Below the pieces are notes generated by a model. That model was given only the letters and a program-made list of their open reading frames with translations. It did not search any database and was not told the DNA's origin. Shown piece by piece: positions 58,780 to 64,000 of a stretch of 64,000 nucleotides of DNA. Numbering within the stretch: the first letter of the stretch is position 1; each line of letters starts with the position of its first letter. Origin of the DNA: Gemmatimonadota bacterium (GTDB taxonomy: Bacteria > Gemmatimonadota > Gemmatimonadetes > Gemmatimonadales > Gemmatimonadaceae); contig JAZKBK010000002.1 of assembly GCA_040388625.1 (NCBI GenBank), positions 1 through 64,000 of the forward strand, given 5' to 3'. Both the position numbers and the translations under genes were made by a program.

Positions 58780-61454
58780 GGTGTGCGGTAGCGTAAGCCG
58801 ACGGACGTCGTGCGTCCGGCCTGCTGAATGACATTGATCCGCTCGTACGCGTAGTTGTTGGCGGCGTTATCCATCTGGACGAACCCCGACACCGACGACG
58901 TGATGGTCTTTGTAAGACCTACGTTGAATTTCGTCCACGCAGGGTAGTCGACGTAGTACGGTCGCTGGTCACCGCGGAACTGACCGGAGAATATTGCGTT
59001 CATGAATGCATACATATCGAGGTCCCGCCAGGTAGCCATGTGTGTTGCCGCGAAGTTGATCACGGTGCCGCTGAACGGCGTGTAGGTGCCCACCAGTCCG
59101 GCAGTCCACTTTGGGATGCCTGGCAGGACGTCACCCGTCTTCACGATTCCCACATACAGAGGTGAAATGTCTTCCGCCACGCTGCGGGCCGATCCAAACT
59201 GACCACGGAGCGACAGCGATTGTATCGCCGTCAACGTGCCTGTGAATTCCCATCCGGTATTTCGAATGCGTCCGAGGTTCACGGACTTCGTCATGGCCTG
59301 TCCCGCAGGCCCCGTATCCGGAAGCGTTATGCCGCCAACCTGATTGATGGCTGCCTGGTTGTAGTAGGTGATGCCGACAGATCCCTTGTTGCCGAAATAC
59401 AGCTCGCCGCCCATGTCGAGGCCCCGCTGCAGCGTCGGCAAAAGGCCCAGGTTGGGGACCCTCACTTCGGAGGCGGTTATGAAACCGAGCCGATTGCGAG
59501 GATCGGCCAACACAACCGTCGATCCGAATCCAGCGCGTGCCTTGACGGTCATCGCATTGAGGCTGTGCACGAATGACAGCCCGACACGGGGCGACCAGTA
59601 CGTACCGTTTTCACCCGGGCTCTGATCGCCATGCATACCACCGGTGAGGTAAAGCGTCTTGAGCCACCCGACCTGTGCCTGTCCGAATATGCCGTTGATG
59701 TGACTGGTACTACGCGACGAGCTCGACAACTGCGCTTGCGTGTAATCGACCCGGTCGCCACCGGCAACGACGGAATATTGCAACGCGTCGCTCATTGCCG
59801 CGTCGTAGCTCGAAGTGAAGTGCACCGAGCGCGCCGTGGAGTTCGACTGATCCACTGCTTCCGGATCGCCGACCGTCGCGCTCCGCGTGAATGTCGCAAA
59901 CGTGTTGTCATCGGACCCCATCGTCAGCGTGTTGCGCCATCCCACGATCGGCTCTGCGGTGATTGTTCCGGCGAGCGTGGAGATCTGATATTCGTATCTG
60001 TTCCCCGGGTCGCCCATACTGATGGGGCGATGCTGTGCAACGGCAATCGGATCGAGGATGCTGAGGCCCTGGTGATATGCCATGCGAGTGTCGCGAAGGC
60101 TCAGATTGCCACTGAGGATTCCCTGGTCGAAACGCATGCCTCCATGGAAGTTCCGCTGCTCGCCGTGACGATATTTCTCGAAGTCGCCTTCACCCTCCCA
60201 CGAACCGTCGACCGTGTATCCAGCGGTTGCGTTGCCGCCGCTTACGCCGAGTCCGACGTCCTTTCTCAGAGGGCTCGCGTCTGGATTGTACTTGTGGGCT
60301 ATCGTGCCGAGTTGCACCTTGCCGGTCACTTCCGGCTTGGCCGAGTCGTCGGTGCCGTGCTTGGTGAATATCTGCATCACACCGCTGGATGCACCGGATC
60401 CGTAGATCGTGCTCGCTTGCGGGCCGCTTATTATCTCGATGTGATCGACAGTGGCCGGGTCGATGTTTCTGATGCGCGACGGATCGTCCAGCTCCACGCC
60501 ATCGACCAGCACCTTGAACGTCGACGTTCCTCCGCCGAGGTCGGTCGTGCCGCGCACCGAGAAGTTGGCATAGCCGCCGATTCCGGGCGTGTCATCGCGC
60601 GCGACACCGCCGGGCACCATGTAGTTGAATACCTGATCGATCGATGTGATGTTCTGTTCCTGCAGCTGCTTGGCGGTAACGATTGTAATCGGAGACGGAA
60701 GTGCACGCACTTCTGTCGGGATCACGGTGCCAGTTACAACGACGCGATCGAGTCCATTCGCGGTTGCGACCATCGCGACGTCCGGCACGGATGTGTCGGT
60801 TCCGCTTGCGCCAACGGTGATATTCGCCGTCGTCGGTTGATAACCCAGCCGGCGGAAGTGCAGCGTCAGAGTCTTGCCCTCGTCCAGACCGGTGAGCCTG
60901 TACTCGCCAGCGTCGTTCGTTGTCGCCCTGCCTGCGCCTGCACCAACGCTGACAGACACTTTCGCCAGCGGCCTTTTCGTCGCTGCATCGATGACTCTGC
61001 CACTCAGCTCGCCGTCCGGCAACGCAACCACTACCGGCTGCGCTACGAGCGTCGCATTCCCATCTCGGCCGAACACAACGTCGATCCCCGATTCGACAAG
61101 AACGCTCGTAAGCGCCGCGACGAGGGTGATGTCTTTCGCTTTGAGGTTGATGCGAGTATCGGGCTTTGCACCATGCTTCAGTATGTCATCACTGTACCAC
61201 ACTGCAATTCCGGCCTCGCTCGCGATCGTTCCGATCGCATCCTTCAACGTCGCGTTATCCAGGTTCAATGCCAGTCGCTTGTGCAGGATTGCCGCTCTGC
61301 TTACATCCAGCGCAACTGGCGCACTATTCGCACTCGCCGCGTAGAAGAAATGAGGACCTGTTGTCGTCCCATCAGTTCCCTGTCCACCCAACGCTGAAGC
61401 CGCCGTGAGCGATATGGCGATAGCGAGCGGCATCCAGACATTCCTGCAATTCAT
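58776..61454 (-). CDS. TonB-dependent outer-membrane receptor/transducer with STN domain
   Basis: An 892-residue receptor. After the signal peptide comes an STN (secretin/TonB short N-terminal) domain at about 45-130 (LNLDNATLKDAIGTIASEAGIAVWYSDDILKHG), the piece that contacts FecR. Then a carboxypeptidase-regulatory-like domain (about 150-220, GRVIDAATKRPLAKVSVSVG), the plug (ITIVTAKQLQEQNITSIDQVFNYMVPGGVARDD, IGGYANFSVRGT) and a 22-strand barrel ending SVGLRYRTP. Such receptors import bulky substrates and signal to a FecI-type sigma. It is coupled to an M16 protease downstream; FecR lies 66 bp upstream. Confidence 0.92.
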   Translation of the reverse strand: MNCRNVWMPLAIAISLTAASALGGQGTDGTTTGPHFFYAASANSAPVALDVSRAAILHKRLALNLDNATLKDAIGTIASEAGIAVWYSDDILKHGAKPDTRINLKAKDITLVAALTSVLVESGIDVVFGRDGNATLVAQPVVVALPDGELSGRVIDAATKRPLAKVSVSVGAGAGRATTNDAGEYRLTGLDEGKTLTLHFRRLGYQPTTANITVGASGTDTSVPDVAMVATANGLDRVVVTGTVIPTEVRALPSPITIVTAKQLQEQNITSIDQVFNYMVPGGVARDDTPGIGGYANFSVRGTTDLGGGTSTFKVLVDGVELDDPSRIRNIDPATVDHIEIISGPQASTIYGSGASSGVMQIFTKHGTDDSAKPEVTGKVQLGTIAHKYNPDASPLRKDVGLGVSGGNATAGYTVDGSWEGEGDFEKYRHGEQRNFHGGMRFDQGILSGNLSLRDTRMAYHQGLSILDPIAVAQHRPISMGDPGNRYEYQISTLAGTITAEPIVGWRNTLTMGSDDNTFATFTRSATVGDPEAVDQSNSTARSVHFTSSYDAAMSDALQYSVVAGGDRVDYTQAQLSSSSRSTSHINGIFGQAQVGWLKTLYLTGGMHGDQSPGENGTYWSPRVGLSFVHSLNAMTVKARAGFGSTVVLADPRNRLGFITASEVRVPNLGLLPTLQRGLDMGGELYFGNKGSVGITYYNQAAINQVGGITLPDTGPAGQAMTKSVNLGRIRNTGWEFTGTLTAIQSLSLRGQFGSARSVAEDISPLYVGIVKTGDVLPGIPKWTAGLVGTYTPFSGTVINFAATHMATWRDLDMYAFMNAIFSGQFRGDQRPYYVDYPAWTKFNVGLTKTITSSVSGFVQMDNAANNYAYERINVIQQAGRTTSVGLRYRTP

Positions 61455-61520
61455 GCTCTACTCCGGTGAATGAGATACATCCAGGAAGAAACAGAGGCCA
61501 AAGACCGATCCATCGCCCGG

Positions 61521-62675
61521 TCAGCGCGCATTACTGGGCCCATTGCTGCGCGAAGTGCCATCACGCGGATAGAACGTGACGACGCGTCCGTCCTGACGAA
61601 CGTGGGCGCCGAGCGTGAGTGCCAGATGCTGCATCGCCGCCTCGGCGGTCTCGCCGCGAATCGTCGCGGTGATTCGTCGGGCGCGCAATGCCGGATCCGC
61701 GACACGGACGTCGATGTCGTACCAGCGCTCGAGTTCATGGATAGCAATCCGCACCGGCACGTGATCGAACACGAGTTCGCCGTGCATCCATGAGGTATAA
61801 GTTGCGAGCGACACGTTGCGGGCTCGTATCGCAGTGCCGTTGGTATCCAGCGTCGCCAGATCGCCGCGCGTCAGAACCATGAGGGGACGGCGGCGCCTGC
61901 TGGAGTCGGGCGCGCTCACTCCGGGGCGGTCCCAGAGACCGACAGAACCGCTGACGACCACTACTTCGGTCGTGTGCGCCTCGGGATATGCGCTAATCAC
62001 GAACGAAGTGCCGACGTCCTTCGTGACGGCCGTGGTCGTATGGACGACGAACGGCCGTGTGGTGTCGTGCACCACGTCAAAAAAAGCGCGGCCCGTCAGC
62101 TCTACGTCGCGCCGGCGTACTCCATCGCTGCCAGCCCTGTCGAAGCTCGATGGAATGCGGAGCTTGCTATCAGCCGCAAGCGTTACCCGGGTTCCATCTG
62201 CGAGATCGAGCGTGGCCTGCTGTCCACGTGTCGTCGCAATCTCGCGCATCGGTGCGCTCGCCGGCATTACACTCTGCGCAGGCTCATGCATCCTGACGTA
62301 GACGCCACCGCCTGCCATAACCAATACTGCTGCGGCAATCGCGAGGTACGACGATGACCAGCGTGAACGCGCCGGATAACCCGTCAGTGGTTTCCGCCGA
62401 AGCACCACTGCTGGATCGGTGGTTTTCTGTGCCGTGATCTCCGCGCCGGGAATGTGACGCGCAAGACGGTCCCACACTTCACCCTTGTCCCATTGTGGCG
62501 GTGTGGCGTTCTGATTCCACGCGGCTCGCAATTCTTCTATCGACGCGGCGCGATCCGGGTCTCCGGCGGCCCAGATACGAATCGACTCGGCTTCGGCGAG
62601 CGGACTTGTCCCGGATACATACCGGAGCAGCGCATCAGGTCGCGGATCGGAAATCAGGCGTCGAATTGGCGTCAT
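61521..62675 (-). CDS. FecR-family anti-sigma/sensor protein
   Basis: A 384-residue inner-membrane protein: an N-terminal cytoplasmic anti-sigma part with GDPDRAASIEELRAAWNQ and WDRLARHI, a single helix (about 110-130, SSYLAIAAAVLVMAGGGVYV), a FecR beta domain (ATTRGQQATLDLADGTRVTLAADSKLRIP, LTGRAFFDVVHDTTRPFVVHT) and a C-terminal STN-like/DUF4974 part (LVFDHVPVRIAIHELERWYDIDVRVADPAL). It passes the receptor-bound signal to the sigma factor encoded 61 bp upstream. Same strand as the receptor and protease genes, so a single regulated transcription unit is plausible. Confidence 0.9.
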   Translation of the reverse strand: MTPIRRLISDPRPDALLRYVSGTSPLAEAESIRIWAAGDPDRAASIEELRAAWNQNATPPQWDKGEVWDRLARHIPGAEITAQKTTDPAVVLRRKPLTGYPARSRWSSSYLAIAAAVLVMAGGGVYVRMHEPAQSVMPASAPMREIATTRGQQATLDLADGTRVTLAADSKLRIPSSFDRAGSDGVRRRDVELTGRAFFDVVHDTTRPFVVHTTTAVTKDVGTSFVISAYPEAHTTEVVVVSGSVGLWDRPGVSAPDSSRRRRPLMVLTRGDLATLDTNGTAIRARNVSLATYTSWMHGELVFDHVPVRIAIHELERWYDIDVRVADPALRARRITATIRGETAEAAMQHLALTLGAHVRQDGRVVTFYPRDGTSRSNGPSNAR

Positions 62676-62736
62676 CAGACAGCCAGACGCGTCAGCCCCG
62701 CAAAACCTCTAAGGCAGCTTTGTAATTATTTTCCCG

Positions 62737-63345
62737 CTACTTTCGCCACGAGGCCAGTTGCTCACGCAGCGCCTTGAGCGCACGGATCAGATGGATCTCC
62801 ACCGTGTGTGTCGAGATTCCCATTACCTCGGCCGCTTCCACGTACGGCAATTCCTGCTCGCGAACCAGGCGGTACGCCTGTTGCGCTCGCGGTGGCAGGG
62901 TAAGGACGGCACGCGAGAGGGCCTCGCCCAGCTCGTGCTGCATCAGCGGGTCGTCAGTATTCCCCCGATAGGCCCATTCGATTGGGGAACCGGCATCCCG
63001 AACGATCGACTCGTGCGACACGAGCTCGACGCGAAGATGCCGCCGCAGCGTCGCGACACGATTGTAAACCGCGCGCAGCAGGTAAGTCCTCAGCCCCCCG
63101 CTGACGCTGAAGGTTGCAGAGTTCTTCAGGATGTTAAGGAAGATGTCGTGCACGACATCCTGCGCTTCATCACGGGATTTGAGGCATGCATACGCGAAGG
63201 CGAACATCGCATCGCCATGTCTGTCGTACATTGCCTTGAACGCCGCCGCATCGCCCCCGCGGATGCGCGCGACCCACTCCCGCTCGTCCGAAGACGCATC
63301 CAGGCGAGTGGCGATCCGTGGCAGGGTTGACAACGATTCGGGCAT
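62737..63345 (-). CDS. ECF RNA polymerase sigma factor, FecI-like
   Basis: A 202-residue sigma-70 factor with region 2 (AAFKAMYDRHGDAMFAFAYACLKSRDEAQDVVHDIFLNI) and region 4 (LPPRAQQAYRLVREQELPYVEAAEVMGISTHTVEIHLIRALKALREQL), without region 3: the ECF architecture. With the FecR gene next to it, it is the activator of the TonB/M16 locus and perhaps others. The promoter TTGACG-18-TATCTT lies so close (7 nt before the ATG) that a leaderless mRNA is likely. Regulation by signal from the STN receptor is inferred from gene order. Confidence 0.92.
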   Translation of the reverse strand: MPESLSTLPRIATRLDASSDEREWVARIRGGDAAAFKAMYDRHGDAMFAFAYACLKSRDEAQDVVHDIFLNILKNSATFSVSGGLRTYLLRAVYNRVATLRRHLRVELVSHESIVRDAGSPIEWAYRGNTDDPLMQHELGEALSRAVLTLPPRAQQAYRLVREQELPYVEAAEVMGISTHTVEIHLIRALKALREQLASWRK

Positions 63346-63352
63346 CGGCGCG

Positions 63353-63382
63353 AAGATAAATGACTGTACAACCGTTCGTCAA
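63353..63382 (-). promoter_or_regulatory. Promoter of the ECF sigma gene, leaderless type
   Basis: On the minus strand TTGACG (63382-63377), an 18-bp spacer and TATCTT (63358-63353), then 7 nt to ATG 63345. This looks like a house-keeping sigma-70 promoter. Confidence 0.55.
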
Positions 63383-63522
63383 CGTCGACTCGCAAAGTTA
63401 CGAACGGAACCAGGCCTCTCGGCACTCGGTGTCTGTTGGCGGCAGCCTGCGCGTCGTCGACGTAACTTTCCCGTTGCCACGGCATAATCTCACATTGTTC
63501 ATACTGTTAATGATTGAGTGCG

Positions 63523-64000
63523 ATGCGCATACTGAAATCCAATGAATACCGTCGCATGCCGTGGCGGAACGGTCGAGGCGAAACCGCAGAAGTAGCCATC
63601 AGTCCGACAGGCGCCACGCTTGAAGACTTCGACTGGCGCGTCAGCATGGCGCGCATCGAGGGCGATGGGCCATTCTCCATCTTTCCGCAAACCGATCGCA
63701 CGCTCGCCGTGTTGCGCGGTGACGGCCTGCGTCTCTCCATTGCCGGCAGTTCACCAATAGATCAGACGTTCAACTCGGAGCCACTTTCATTTCCCGGCGA
63801 TGTCGCGGTCAGTGCGACTCTGCTGGGCGCCGCTGTCACCGACCTCAACGTGATGACCCGTCGCGAACGCTCGAGACATTCCATGCGACGACTGCGCATC
63901 GCAGGGAGCGTCGAGGTCCCACTGGAGGCACCGTTGGCGCTGCTGATTTGCGCAGAGGGTTCGCTGCAGATCGAGATGAACGCAGAAACAACCACGCTCA
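63523..64000 (+). CDS. HutD-family protein, 5' part (runs off window)
   Basis: The open frame from ATG 63523 reads MRILKSNEYRRMPWRNGRGETAEVAI, DWRVSMARIEGDGPFSIFPQTDRTLAVLRGDGLRLSI and continues to the window end (159 codons so far). YRRMPWRNG-GE-T, W-R-VSMA, DGPFS-FP and DR-L are the HutD/Ves signatures of the cupin-like HutD family, often linked to histidine utilisation but of unresolved function. It is divergent from the ECF sigma gene. The C-terminal end and stop are not seen. Confidence 0.8.
   Translation, partial: MRILKSNEYRRMPWRNGRGETAEVAISPTGATLEDFDWRVSMARIEGDGPFSIFPQTDRTLAVLRGDGLRLSIAGSSPIDQTFNSEPLSFPGDVAVSATLLGAAVTDLNVMTRRERSRHSMRRLRIAGSVEVPLEAPLALLICAEGSLQIEMNAETTTL

Noticed and set aside
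59631-61397. A 588-codon plus-strand frame opposite the TonB receptor
   Set aside because: No ribosome site or domain; the minus strand shows STN, plug and barrel signatures.

Overview
This 64 kb window is GC-rich, densely coded bacterial chromosome. Its gene set points most to a Gemmatimonadota-like Gram-negative bacterium. It has a Ser/Thr kinase fused to TolB-like and TPR regions, TonB receptors with an STN domain under FecIR control, many secreted S9/M1/M16/M20 peptidases, a DUF899 operon, and a caa3 oxidase with fused subunits I and III. The phylum is an inference from gene content; there is no rRNA or tRNA here to confirm it.

Layout. (1) 1-5.5 kb: a visibly more AT-rich defence-type island with a TrlF-like AAA ATPase (5' end off-window, apparently frameshifted), a putative PD-(D/E)XK endonuclease converging on an N6-adenine methyltransferase, and a small ribbon-helix-helix regulator. 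(2) 5.5-20 kb: small stress and house-keeping genes (TonB-C protein, DoxX, YciI, BBE-type flavoprotein, alpha/beta hydrolase, ProC, PAS/zinc protein, M1 peptidase), two toxin-antitoxin remnants or modules, and a receptor kinase. Three GAAC-N4-GTTC SOS-box-like palindromes and a REP/RAYT-like inverted repeat lie between these genes. (3) 20-34 kb: acetyltransferase, VOC protein, MFS carrier, AlkZ-like glycosylase, an overlapping DUF899 - membrane protein - S9 peptidase operon, and a MacB/FtsX/HlyD-type efflux operon whose ATPase gene is frameshifted. (4) 33.7-38.2 kb: a tightly coupled five-gene operon (two-subunit ThDP decarboxylase, class V aminotransferase, NSS-type transporter, cyclase/formamidase) behind an 18-bp perfect palindrome placed like an activator site. 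(5) 41-49.3 kb: a contiguous respiratory module with an SMP-30-like protein, a lanthanide-type PQQ alcohol dehydrogenase lipoprotein, a cytochrome c lipoprotein, caa3 oxidase subunit II, a fused subunit I-III and a small membrane protein. (6) 49.3-55.9 kb: secreted hydrolases, DinB, a nucleotide-binding reductase and a short-chain dehydrogenase with a large in-frame deletion next to its HxlR regulator. (7) 55.9-63.4 kb: an ECF sigma factor, FecR, STN-TonB receptor and M16 protease set that looks like a surface-signalling-controlled uptake-and-cleavage system, followed by the start of a HutD-family gene.

Genes are often packed with ATGA/GTGA/TGATG overlaps, so translational coupling is common. 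Several monocistronic genes carry a -10-like hexamer only 6-8 nt before the start codon, which suggests leaderless mRNAs. The strongest candidates for new biology are the decarboxylase/aminotransferase/NSS operon, the FecIR-TonB-M16 set, and the continuous alcohol dehydrogenase-to-oxidase operon.
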